From assembly GCF_006438875.1 (NCBI RefSeq), contig NZ_RCZH01000001.1, forward strand, positions 310,825 to 374,824: 64,000 nucleotides of DNA, written 5' to 3'. The notes beneath the pieces are model-generated. The model was not told the DNA's origin and made no database searches. It saw only the letters and a program-made list of their open reading frames with translations. Shown here in pieces: positions 25,975 through 34,657 of the stretch (position 1 is the first letter of the stretch; each line of letters opens with the position of its first letter). The DNA comes from Flavobacterium pectinovorum. Its GTDB lineage: Bacteria > Bacteroidota > Bacteroidia > Flavobacteriales > Flavobacteriaceae. A program made the position numbers and the translations under genes.

Positions 25975-28900
25975 TTATCTTCTTCGTCCTCCTCGGCCAT
26001 TTCCATCATCGTCTTCGTCAGATCTTTCTCTTCGATTTCTTTTATCAGCGTCTATTGATCTGCTTTCTGCCCTTTGTGATTTTTCATTTTCTCCTCTTCT
26101 TGTATGAGTTTGAGCGTCAAGTACCGCAACTTCTCCCTTATATTCATAATGAAATTCGTGTCCGGCTACAGAACATGGAATTCTTACAATCCTTACTCTT
26201 GTAATTCTGTTTCCTCCAGCCATAACATTGTGGTATGAGGTAGACATTTCGTATTCCAGGTTCCAACCTCCCTCTTGTGTTACTCTGGTTGCACCTGGGT
26301 TGTCATTTTTTACACGTGTATATAAATCTTCCAAAGTGGTATATTGGTTAGGTTCTAATGTACACGCTTGGGCATCTGCTTTTAGTGGACCTCCCGGTTC
26401 TTCTGCTTTTTGAATAATATTATAATTCCATTTAGTTCCACCATCAACTACCTGAATTGAATTTACTGTTGTATTGTTTCGTGTAGCGACAGTTTGCGCG
26501 ACAGTTTGTGCGTCTTCTCTTTTAATGCCGCCATTTGTTAAATGAGTTTGTTCTTCCTGATGAATGTTTTGTCTCACAGCCGTCAGATTGTCTGCAGCGC
26601 CGTTGCCCATCAATCTGTCCAACATATCCATTCCAGTGTCTACCGCTTTATTTACCAGCCAAGTCAGTGCCTCATCAACCATAAGGCGGACAGAAACAAT
26701 CATTTCTCCAATTCGTGCGCCAATTCCGGAAAGACCAACCTGATTGGCAAGGAAACCAATTACAATTGGCATCGCTTGTCCCATTGTATTTTCGAGATAA
26801 TTGGCTGCTGTAGCTACATTTCCTTTTGCGATATCGGCAACACCGTTGACAAAGGAGTTGACTACTTCGAGCATTTCGCGTAAGTATTTTATAAAACTCT
26901 GAATAGCGCTGTACAAAGCAATTGCGCCATTGATTACCGCCATAATTCCCGTTGGGTCCAGCATACTTAAGAGTCTGGCGGTTATGCGGTTGACGATGCG
27001 CTCCATGATAAAGTTTTTCACCGCATCAAGAACCGTATTCCATAAATTACTGAGTTGTTCCTGAATTTTATCCCAAATAGCAGCCATTCCGCGTTCCTGA
27101 ACATCTTTTATGAATGTCCAAATACCTTCAAGCGTATTAATCATACTGCGTATTTTAGCGACTCTTGCCGGACCAATTCTAGGATGTGCCGCTAGTTTCT
27201 CCCAAATTTTTTCCATTGATATTCCAAGGACTTCAAGTACCCAGGCAATTACGCCTCGCAAAGAGAAATCAGTCAAAACAGGAATATTGGCGTCTTTCAA
27301 TTCGCTCATTAACCAGCCGGTAACGCCGTTGATTAAATGCGTAACAATATTGTCAAAGAATTGAACAAATCCTTGTTTAATGGCGCGTAATATATTTTTA
27401 AGGAAACCAATAGGATCTTTTTTAATGTCGTCAATTGCCTGCATCGCACGAGTTATGATGTTCCCGATCAAGTCGAATGGGAAATTCATAATCTCGAGAA
27501 TAGCTATAATAACAATCCTTACAATTTCTGCTACGAAAGCAATTAACCGTCCGATTGGTTCTCCAAATTTTTCGATAATTCGGATAAAAGCATCAAGAGG
27601 ATGAATTAGATCATCGATCGTAAACGAATCCCAGATATCAGTAAAGAGCTGAATAATAGCCGCCGGAGTCATATTTAAAGTTGCAACTGCAGCTTCAATT
27701 TCGCCAACGATTCGGGCAATTGCACCCGTTTCAACCATTTGAGCATATTGTTCTTCGCCGCCGTCCATCAGACTCATAAAACCTCTAATAAGATTTGGAA
27801 CAGATCTTGGAACATTTTCATTCGTAAAAGGATCGCGTCCTATAATTACTTTTATTAAGGAATAACCTCGAACTGTTGCGGCTTGCGAAGACAGATATCC
27901 TAATAAGGATTCTTTGACAAGTTCCAGAACTTTGAGTGCCACGCCTGAAGCAAAATCCCAAACGCGTTGCAGGAATCCGCCAGCCTGAGCAGCAAGTGCC
28001 GAAAGATTATCAGCAATATTCATTAAATTTGAAGGCTGAATTGCATCCCACGCCGAAGTAATAAGTCCTCGAAGTTCGCCTAATAACGAAGTAAAAGTTC
28101 CGACTTGCGTGTCAAGCCAATCGGCAGTTTTTTGCAGCGTGCCTTTTTCACGCATTTGCTCAAGCTCGGTTTCTTTTCCTATCAGAATAAGGAAATCTGC
28201 CAGTATTTCAACCGTCGTTGCGTTAACTGCTTCATCGCGTAACGGATCGTATTTGATTATTTTTTTGATTAACGCCCAAGCTTTATTTTCTGCCAATATT
28301 GGTTCGGCAACACCAATCAGTGCTTCTTTTATCCAGGTAATTACCTGATCTACAGTTGCAGTTACAAAAGAAGTTATTCTGTTAACTAATTCTTCAAATT
28401 TTTCAGTAACTAAATCAATGATGTCGGTGTAAGGAAAAGATACTTTGTCCCAAACGTCTTCCACCATATCCATAATACTATCGATCGTTAATCCCAGTTC
28501 TCCCAGTTTTCCTTCGACCCAATCAAAAACCTGTTGTAATATTCCGTATTCCTGAAGTTTATCGAATATGGCTGTACCAAAAGGAATCAATCCCATTAAT
28601 CCTTCTACAAGATTAATTGGAGTTCGTTCTACATCAACTTCACGCAATGGATCGTAACCAATAATAACGGTAAAAAGGGTATAACCCGGAATATGTCGTG
28701 CTTGATTAATAATCCAATCCGGAACTAAATCGAGAAATGAACCCTGAATCATCTCGGGAGCAGGGGATATGTTATTTTCAGGTTTTTTTCTAATGGATGC
28801 TCCCTGCTGAACCGTATGTGTTAATTCGTGGGCGAGTAAATGCTTGCCTGATTGTGAATTTGGATTGTATTTTCCTTCGTTAAAATAAATGTTATTTCCG

Positions 28901-29868
28901 GTTGCAAAAGCCTGCGCGCCCAATTGCTTGTTCATTTGAACAGCAGTTGAATTATTGTGAATGCGCACATTGCTGAAATCGGCTCCAAAACCAGATTCCA
29001 TTTCGGTTTTTACTTTTCCGGATAGGGGAGAACCGCCGCCTTTACTACTATTTAAATTGCTTTCAAGATTAGAAGTGTCAGACGGATTTGCATCTGCACT
29101 CGCGCTCATCTGAAGTTCGTTTTCGTCTTCTTTGGTCTGAATTTCCTCTTCTTCTTTGGCTTGAATTTCTTTTTCCGCTTTTGGCTGAATTACCGGTTTT
29201 ATAGTTGCAGTAATTTTATTGCTTTCCGATTTAGATTCTGCAACTATTGGAGTTATAGGCTCGACTACAGGTTTCTTTTGAACTTCAGTCTTTTTTTCGT
29301 CTTTGGGTTTTTCGTCTTTTTTCGGAAGCTCTTCTTCCGGTTTAGTTTGAAGTAGCGGTTTTTGTAAAACTGCTTTTGCAGCAGGAGTTTCTGCTTTTTT
29401 TATTTCTTTTTTAGGTGGAATCGGCGTTTCTTTTTTCTGAACTTTATCTTCAGTTTTATTCTGAATTACTGTTTTTGGTTTAGAAAAATCTTTGCTGATT
29501 TCGCGCTTTTCAGTTTTTTTGGAATCGAGTTTATTTTGGATTGAATCCTCTTTTAACTGCACAACCGGAGTGATGGTTTCGGCAACTGTTTTTTGCTGAA
29601 TTTCCTTGTTTTGCTCTTCTTGTTTTTGAACATCTTCTGCCAGTTTCTTTTGGACTACAGGCGAAGGCGAAAAGAACGGATCTGTGTTTGGATTTTGTTT
29701 TTTGGCAACAACCTGATCTGCTGATCTGTCGGCTTCAACTTCAAATTTATCGTTAGATTTTCCGATATTTAATTTTGCCTGAACGCCAAAAAAAGATTCC
29801 TGCCCCTTGTCCTGATGAGACGAGGAGTGCGAAGAACTTGCTTTTGTTTTTGGTGAAAAGGCTGGCAT
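25975..29868 (-). CDS. eCIS-core (DUF4157) protein, 1297 aa, with three internal repeats
   Basis: The N-terminus (FFGVQAKLNIGKSNDKFEVEADRSADQVV) and a Lys/Glu/Pro-rich linker (60-260, many QKK/IQ motifs) precede the DUF4157/eCIS-core domain (about 275-360). This domain has GGGSPLSGKVKTEMESGFGADFSNVRIH and a zinc-peptidase-like HELTH at 347-351. From about 395 come three repeats of about 136 residues, each opening with a GYxLIxVIIGxDP-like motif (395, 530, 668), then a long helical region. The C-terminus ends in a very basic tail (RNRRERSDEDDDGNGRGGRRR). DUF4157 proteins are typical cargo or cargo-linked proteins of eCIS particles. Role as an effector is inference; the C-terminal domain is not recognised. 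Confidence 0.8.
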   Translation of the reverse strand: MPAFSPKTKASSSHSSSHQDKGQESFFGVQAKLNIGKSNDKFEVEADRSADQVVAKKQNPNTDPFFSPSPVVQKKLAEDVQKQEEQNKEIQQKTVAETITPVVQLKEDSIQNKLDSKKTEKREISKDFSKPKTVIQNKTEDKVQKKETPIPPKKEIKKAETPAAKAVLQKPLLQTKPEEELPKKDEKPKDEKKTEVQKKPVVEPITPIVAESKSESNKITATIKPVIQPKAEKEIQAKEEEEIQTKEDENELQMSASADANPSDTSNLESNLNSSKGGGSPLSGKVKTEMESGFGADFSNVRIHNNSTAVQMNKQLGAQAFATGNNIYFNEGKYNPNSQSGKHLLAHELTHTVQQGASIRKKPENNISPAPEMIQGSFLDLVPDWIINQARHIPGYTLFTVIIGYDPLREVDVERTPINLVEGLMGLIPFGTAIFDKLQEYGILQQVFDWVEGKLGELGLTIDSIMDMVEDVWDKVSFPYTDIIDLVTEKFEELVNRITSFVTATVDQVITWIKEALIGVAEPILAENKAWALIKKIIKYDPLRDEAVNATTVEILADFLILIGKETELEQMREKGTLQKTADWLDTQVGTFTSLLGELRGLITSAWDAIQPSNLMNIADNLSALAAQAGGFLQRVWDFASGVALKVLELVKESLLGYLSSQAATVRGYSLIKVIIGRDPFTNENVPRSVPNLIRGFMSLMDGGEEQYAQMVETGAIARIVGEIEAAVATLNMTPAAIIQLFTDIWDSFTIDDLIHPLDAFIRIIEKFGEPIGRLIAFVAEIVRIVIIAILEIMNFPFDLIGNIITRAMQAIDDIKKDPIGFLKNILRAIKQGFVQFFDNIVTHLINGVTGWLMSELKDANIPVLTDFSLRGVIAWVLEVLGISMEKIWEKLAAHPRIGPARVAKIRSMINTLEGIWTFIKDVQERGMAAIWDKIQEQLSNLWNTVLDAVKNFIMERIVNRITARLLSMLDPTGIMAVINGAIALYSAIQSFIKYLREMLEVVNSFVNGVADIAKGNVATAANYLENTMGQAMPIVIGFLANQVGLSGIGARIGEMIVSVRLMVDEALTWLVNKAVDTGMDMLDRLMGNGAADNLTAVRQNIHQEEQTHLTNGGIKREDAQTVAQTVATRNNTTVNSIQVVDGGTKWNYNIIQKAEEPGGPLKADAQACTLEPNQYTTLEDLYTRVKNDNPGATRVTQEGGWNLEYEMSTSYHNVMAGGNRITRVRIVRIPCSVAGHEFHYEYKGEVAVLDAQTHTRRGENEKSQRAESRSIDADKRNRRERSDEDDDGNGRGGRRR

Positions 29869-29880
29869 TCTTTATCAATA

Positions 29881-30471
29881 TTAAATTGGAATTATATCTG
29901 TTTTTGGAATTTCATCAACTCCCATTCTTTTAAATTCTAAAAAAGTTTCTATGTCCTGATTGCTTTCAGAATAAAAAACGATCCACAATCCATCTTTAAA
30001 AACCGTCGTATTATTCAAAGACAATACATACGGAATCATACTATTTGTTTGAACTAAAACAGATTCTGTTTTTTTAGAATCAAGCTTTAGTTTTATGTTT
30101 GCAATCGATTTGTTACTTTCCTGGTGTATCTTATTTTTAAAGGCTACTAAATCTTCTTTATCATGAAAAACAAGTATCAGAATATCTTCTTTTAAAACAT
30201 TGTCATTCGTAGGATTGATGTATACTTTTTTTAAACTCGGAAAAACCGATAATACGCCATCCACTCTTAAACATTTTGATACAGATGAATCTGCTTTTAC
30301 AGACAAAATATTTGATGTGTTCTGATAAATTGTATCACATCCTGAAAAACAGCAACACGTGAAACAGAAAGCGGTTATGAATTCCAAAGTTTTAAATTTC
30401 AATTGATTGGCCCGTTTTAAAATTGGAATTTGGGATTTATTCTTATTGGGATTTAGAATTGATACTTTCAT
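29881..30471 (-). CDS. Putative lipoprotein between the two eCIS-core genes
   Basis: A 196-aa protein whose hydrophobic stretch ends in a lipobox-like FSGC near residue 45, preceded by a long basic segment. A downstream TTG start may be used instead. The remainder is a soluble beta/alpha region with no known motif. It lies 12 nt after the 762-aa gene and 12 nt before the 1297-aa gene, so it is co-transcribed with both. A lipoprotein in this position could be an immunity-like or anchoring partner, which is inference only. Confidence 0.6.
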   Translation of the reverse strand: MKVSILNPNKNKSQIPILKRANQLKFKTLEFITAFCFTCCCFSGCDTIYQNTSNILSVKADSSVSKCLRVDGVLSVFPSLKKVYINPTNDNVLKEDILILVFHDKEDLVAFKNKIHQESNKSIANIKLKLDSKKTESVLVQTNSMIPYVLSLNNTTVFKDGLWIVFYSESNQDIETFLEFKRMGVDEIPKTDIIPI

Positions 30472-30483
30472 CTTTTCTAATTT

Positions 30484-32772
30484 TTAAAATTTACCGGCTC
30501 TCATTTCATTTACAAAAGGCTGCAGAGCGCCTGCAGAAGCATGTCCGCCTCCGCCATTTAGAGCTCTGTAATAATCCTCGCATATTGAGGCTTGCTGTTC
30601 TCTGTTGAATTCATTAAAATGCTGATGTTTAAATGTTCCATCCGTATTGACATATCCATAACCTTCGCCAAAAGCTTGTGCATGAATTGCTTGCGCCATA
30701 TATACAGATCCTGCGTGCTCATATTGCGCTACATGCGATAATTCGTGAACCATTGTGGCGGTATCTTCTCCCGGTGCAGCATGAATTATATGTGCCGTTG
30801 TTACTGCTCTGTAACCTCCTCCGGAAAAATATCCTCCGATAAAAGCAACCAGAGATCCTTCGTCTACATATACCTGATCATACGGAATCATTCCCGCGGG
30901 ATGTACTTGTAGAGAGGCGCTTATTTCTACATCTGTTAATTTTCTCATTCTAAAAATCAGCCCCCATAAAAGTTGTAATATTTCGAAGATTCCAAGTAAA
31001 TCTATAATGTATAATAACATTTTTCCTGCCCAGGTAAGTCCGCCCAAAACACCATCCCAGATCCAGGAAGCAAAACCTTTAATTCCTTGCCAAGCCCAGA
31101 TTGCTGCACCCACGACACCATCCCATCCCCATTTTGCAAATCCGGAAATACCTTTCCAGACCCAACCCAAAGTTCCTGTTAAGGCATTCCAGAGTTTAGA
31201 CAAGCTTGGAGCATTGACAAAATCTACTGCCCAGTCATATCCGGCAACTACACCCTCTAATAACCAATTTGCTGCTCCTGTTATACCACTTCCTAACCAG
31301 CCAAAAACACCTTTGACGCCTTGCCATAAATGTCCCGCTGCGCCACTTAATCCGTCCCAAGCCCAGCCTAAGGCACCTACTATTCCGTCCCAACCATGAA
31401 CAATTATTCTCCATAATCTGGATGGAATATTAGAAATGAATGACCAGACATTGTTGCCTAATAAACATAGTTTGTCCCACAAATAAGTTCCTATAACTTT
31501 GATGATATCCCACGCTTTACTTCCAAACCATTTGATTCCGTCCCAAACATAAGATGCAGCACCGGACAACCAATCAAGCGCATCGCTGCCTAATGATTTC
31601 AGACCTTCCCATGCAGAAGAAGCGGCATCTCCAAGAAATGTAGTTGCAGTATCCCAAGCCGAACTTAAACCGCTTGCAACACTTGAGGCGGCGTCAGAAA
31701 CTGCTCCTGTCGCAGCATCCCAACCTTCGCTTACTGTATCTGCAACACTTGACGCCGCATCAGAAACTGCTCCCGTTGCAGCATCCCAGCCATCGCTTAC
31801 GGTATCTGTTGCGCTGTCCCAGGCATCGCCAAGCCAGCTTCGTTGTATTTGAGGCTGTTCTTTTTTTTGAATTGTAGAACTTTGTTGTACGGTATGCGTA
31901 AGTTCGTGTGCCAATAAATGCTTGCCTTGTTTGCTATTGGCATCATATTTTCCGGAATTAAAATAAATATCATTTCCGTTTGTAAAAGCCTGAGCACCTA
32001 AATCCTGACTCATTTGTGTGGCATTATTATCGGTATGGATGCGAACCTGACTGAAATCAGTTCCAAAACCAGATTCCATTTCGCTTTTTACCCCTTTTGA
32101 AAGTGGAGATCCACCGCCTTTACTGCTTTTTAAATTACTCTCTAATTTGTTGCTGCTGGTGGTAGATTCGCTATTATTTGATTTTTTCTGAACAGGTTTC
32201 TTTTTATCTTCTTCTTTATCTTTGCCTTTTTTTTGTATTTTCTTTTTGTCGTCTTCTTTTTCTTTACCCTTTTTTTGGACTTTTTTATCTTCGTCTTTAT
32301 CAGACTTTTTTTGTATTTTCTTTTTGTCGTCCTCTTTTTCTTTACCCTTTTTCTGGACTTTTTTATCGTCGTCTTTATCGGCCTTTTTTTGAATTTTCTT
32401 TTTATCGTCCTCTTTTTCTTTACCCTTTTTCTGAACTTTTTTGTCCTCTTCTTTATCGGCTTTTTTCTGTATTTTCTTTTTCTCTTCTTCCTTTTCTTTG
32501 CCTTTTTTCTGAACCGGTTTTTCTTGTTCCAAATCTTGCTTTTGAACTGTTGATATAGTTTCCGAAATTGGTTTTCTCTGCACTCCGTCTTCTGCTTTGG
32601 ATTGTAATAATCCACCACCTTTTTGTTTGTTTACGACTTTATCGGCAACATTATCTGCTTCAACTTCATATTTGTCTCCTACGGTACCGGTCGTTAGTTT
32701 CTTTTGGATTTTTGGTCCAAAAAAAGGAGAAGAGGAGTGATTGTCCGGCTTTTTGTTTTCTAAAGTTCTCAT
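30484..32772 (-). CDS. eCIS-core (DUF4157) protein, 762 aa, with a second HExxH domain
   Basis: The N-terminus has the family signature (FFGPKIQKKL...DKYEVEADNVADKVV). Residues 85-197 are lysine-rich with three tandem 26-residue repeats. The DUF4157 domain (about 215-300) carries HELTH at 289-293. Residues 313-600 are Trp/Ala/Gly-rich with repeated AxWDGxxG-type motifs, which may be amphipathic or membrane-active. The C-terminal 150 residues hold a second zinc site, MVHELSHVAQYE (HExxH at 676-680), followed by HAQAFGEGYGY. Such proteins are cargo or scaffold components of Afp-like systems. It begins a tight four- to five-gene block that ends with the ATPase. Confidence 0.82.
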   Translation of the reverse strand: MRTLENKKPDNHSSSPFFGPKIQKKLTTGTVGDKYEVEADNVADKVVNKQKGGGLLQSKAEDGVQRKPISETISTVQKQDLEQEKPVQKKGKEKEEEKKKIQKKADKEEDKKVQKKGKEKEDDKKKIQKKADKDDDKKVQKKGKEKEDDKKKIQKKSDKDEDKKVQKKGKEKEDDKKKIQKKGKDKEEDKKKPVQKKSNNSESTTSSNKLESNLKSSKGGGSPLSKGVKSEMESGFGTDFSQVRIHTDNNATQMSQDLGAQAFTNGNDIYFNSGKYDANSKQGKHLLAHELTHTVQQSSTIQKKEQPQIQRSWLGDAWDSATDTVSDGWDAATGAVSDAASSVADTVSEGWDAATGAVSDAASSVASGLSSAWDTATTFLGDAASSAWEGLKSLGSDALDWLSGAASYVWDGIKWFGSKAWDIIKVIGTYLWDKLCLLGNNVWSFISNIPSRLWRIIVHGWDGIVGALGWAWDGLSGAAGHLWQGVKGVFGWLGSGITGAANWLLEGVVAGYDWAVDFVNAPSLSKLWNALTGTLGWVWKGISGFAKWGWDGVVGAAIWAWQGIKGFASWIWDGVLGGLTWAGKMLLYIIDLLGIFEILQLLWGLIFRMRKLTDVEISASLQVHPAGMIPYDQVYVDEGSLVAFIGGYFSGGGYRAVTTAHIIHAAPGEDTATMVHELSHVAQYEHAGSVYMAQAIHAQAFGEGYGYVNTDGTFKHQHFNEFNREQQASICEDYYRALNGGGGHASAGALQPFVNEMRAGKF
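32233..32466 (-). repeat. Three tandem 78-nt repeats inside the 762-aa gene
   Basis: Three in-frame 78-nt units encode 26-residue repeats (residues 103-180) of the pattern KKxDKxxDKKVQKKGKEKED plus DKKKIQ, followed by a partial unit. The near-identical DNA could change copy number by slippage or recombination without breaking the frame. Confidence 0.85.
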
Positions 32773-32800
32773 AACTTGATTATGTTATAAAATTTATGTT

Positions 32801-32950
32801 TTTTCACGCAGATTTTAAAAAGATTTAAGCAGATGCACGCAGATGATTATTCAATCTTTGTCGAGCTTCTCGCGGAGATTTCTCGTTCCTCGAAATGACA
32901 AACAGCACGTTTTTTTAATCTGCTCAATCTGCATAATCTGCGAGAAATAA
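32801..32950. repeat. Intergenic repeat with CACGCAGATTTT end, copy 1
   Basis: A 150-nt unit starting TTTTCACGCAGATTTTAAAA and containing AATCTTTGTCGAGCTTCTCGCG and CGAAATGACAAACAGCACG; it recurs at 32999-33148. Near the end of the same gap (33154-33196) the start sequence appears inverted, so the whole gap 32773-33201 forms a large inverted repeat. Non-coding. Confidence 0.8.
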
Positions 32951-32998
32951 AAATCTTTTTAATCCATTAATCTGTGGCAAAAACTTATGCATTTCAAT

Positions 32999-33148
32999 TT
33001 TTCACGCAGATTTTAAAAAGATTTAAGCCGATGCACGCAGATGATTGTCTAATCTTTGTCGAGCTTCTCGCGGAGATTTCTCGTTCCTCGAAATGACAAA
33101 CAGCACGTTTTTTTAATCTGCTCAATCTGCATAATCTGCGAGAGATAA
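32999..33148. repeat. Intergenic repeat with CACGCAGATTTT end, copy 2
   Basis: Second copy of the unit at 32801-32950, offset 198 nt and nearly identical. It lies between the glycosyltransferase-like gene and the 762-aa eCIS-core gene. Its hairpins may end the upstream transcript. Confidence 0.8.
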
Positions 33149-33201
33149 AAAATCTTTTTTAATCTGCTTAAATCTTTTTTAAAATCTGCGTGAAACAAAT
33201 T

Positions 33202-34083
33202 TTATGCTACCATAATTCTGGGATGAACCTCATCTTTCTGAATTATTTGATGTTTTTCTAATTCAATTTTTATTTGAGCGTACCAATACGGAAATATTTT
33301 AAACAGTCGATATTCAATTTCTTCTGTAATGTCTTTTTTGTACTTTCTAGTACCAAAAAGATGGCTATAACCCATTTCATTGGCATAAATGCTTTGCTCA
33401 TTTATATTTCTTCCTTTAAGCAGTAAAGAAGGTTTAATGTTATTATAGTCTAATATCGAGGCGAGATTGTATTGTTCGATTACAATACAAGGCTCAAAAC
33501 CTTGCTGTTTTAACGGAGTATATTCTTCACGATGTGCTATAAATATGGCTTCCATATCATAATAAGCATTCACGAAATTATTGCGAAGCGTGAGATCATT
33601 AAAACCCAATATTCCGCAACTGTAAGAGTGTCCTAAATTGGAATGCCAGTAAGGTAAATGTTTGGTATATTGGTTAAAGAAATCAATTTGTTTCTTGTAA
33701 TGGATTTCATAGCCGCATTCTTTTCGTTCGAGAATAATGGTATCGAAATTAAAGTCGATTTTCCTTTTTATAAATACATCCGTATCGAGATGAACAAAGG
33801 GTTTGGTCTGTTTTTCGATCGCATGAATTTTAGATTTCATCCAGAGATCCTTATTTTTTTCATTACTCACTTTTGTAACTCGGCAAGGCAGCATATATAG
33901 AAATTTATATGCCGTTTCGTCTGCATAAAGCTCAATGTCTTTGTACCAAAGATGACTGTATAAAATGCTCAAAGCCGTCATATAGATGGTTTCTTTGAGT
34001 TTATTGCCCATTTGCCAACGGTTATTGATCAGCGGAAAAGCATCGAGACTGTATATAATTCTTGGTTCTTCTTTCATAATCAT
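33202..34083 (-). CDS. Glycosyltransferase-like protein inside the eCIS cluster
   Basis: The ATG at 34083 overlaps the TGA of the upstream gene (ATGA) and is preferred; 293 aa. A second ATG six nt later, and a longer frame to 34125, also exist. The central segment KPFVHLDTDVFI carries a DxD motif of nucleotide-sugar-dependent glycosyltransferases, preceded by an alpha/beta region (ETIYMTALSILYSHLWYKDIELYAD). Later CGILGFNDLTLRNNFVNAYYDM resembles the product-side region of such enzymes. I believe it belongs to the DUF6734-like group but cannot confirm. No signal peptide. It could modify a particle component or be a cargo toxin; both are inference. Confidence 0.6.
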   Translation of the reverse strand: MIMKEEPRIIYSLDAFPLINNRWQMGNKLKETIYMTALSILYSHLWYKDIELYADETAYKFLYMLPCRVTKVSNEKNKDLWMKSKIHAIEKQTKPFVHLDTDVFIKRKIDFNFDTIILERKECGYEIHYKKQIDFFNQYTKHLPYWHSNLGHSYSCGILGFNDLTLRNNFVNAYYDMEAIFIAHREEYTPLKQQGFEPCIVIEQYNLASILDYNNIKPSLLLKGRNINEQSIYANEMGYSHLFGTRKYKKDITEEIEYRLFKIFPYWYAQIKIELEKHQIIQKDEVHPRIMVA

Positions 34084-34646
34084 TTTTTTAGCGTTTGTAG
34101 CAGTTGTTTTTCCTGGAGATAGCAAACGTTGTTGTATAACGAAGCCTTTTTGCTGTGTTTATAAAGCCTTTTCCATTCGTATTTGTGACCCATTACCTGC
34201 GAGGTTACTTCGGGGATTTGCGTGTTATGAAATTCTTTCATTTCATTAAAAGTTGCGTGCCAAACCATTTGACCTAATAGGGGAGATTGGGTAAGTCTTA
34301 TTTCCGAGAAAACTCTTTTATAATAATCCGTGTGGACATTTCTATTGTTGACAAAATATTCTGAAACCAAAACTTCTTTGCCTTTGTTATAAAACCGGCT
34401 ATAAAATCGTGTAATCCCGTCTTCTTCCTGAATTGGTGATAAAACAGCCTCATCTTCATAAATAATATCCAGATCATTTACCGGCATATCATAATAATCA
34501 CGGAGATTTATATAATCAGCGATTCCGCCTACGAAGGCAACTTTCGACATATCGAGTTTTTCAAAAACATTTCTAAGTGCTTGTTGCTGCTCATAGAAAA
34601 TGTTTTTTTCATCTTCCTTTAGAATTTTTTCTTCTTCGGTTTCCAT
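34080..34646 (-). CDS. Nucleotidyltransferase-like protein inside the eCIS cluster
   Basis: The ATG at 34646 (METEEEKILKED) lies 11 nt past the stop of the tape-measure gene; an earlier ATG at 34691 overlaps that gene by 34 nt and is less likely. It gives 188 aa. The pattern VAFVGGIADYINLRDYYDMPVNDLDIIYED has GG followed by a D-x-D on a hydrophobic strand, as in minimal nucleotidyltransferase folds. The rest is alpha/beta without a clear signature. It is coupled to the glycosyltransferase-like gene through an ATGA overlap, so the two probably work together. The fold call is tentative. Confidence 0.5.
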   Translation of the reverse strand: METEEEKILKEDEKNIFYEQQQALRNVFEKLDMSKVAFVGGIADYINLRDYYDMPVNDLDIIYEDEAVLSPIQEEDGITRFYSRFYNKGKEVLVSEYFVNNRNVHTDYYKRVFSEIRLTQSPLLGQMVWHATFNEMKEFHNTQIPEVTSQVMGHKYEWKRLYKHSKKASLYNNVCYLQEKQLLQTLKK

Positions 34647-34657
34647 ATCTTTTAAAA

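Noticed and set aside
32233..32553. Phe/Leu-rich plus-strand frame that looks like a membrane protein
   Set aside because: Complement of lysine codons AAA/AAG gives TTT/CTT, so the hydrophobic frame is only a mirror of the Lys repeat.
32142..32618. Lys/Arg-rich 158-aa frame overlapping the 762-aa eCIS-core gene
   Set aside because: It is the shifted reading of the low-complexity Lys repeat in the same strand; composition is an artefact of the 78-nt repeats.
32801..33148. Possible CRISPR array
   Set aside because: The repeats are two long near-identical 150-nt units with internal inverted parts, not short direct repeats with unique spacers, and no cas gene is present.
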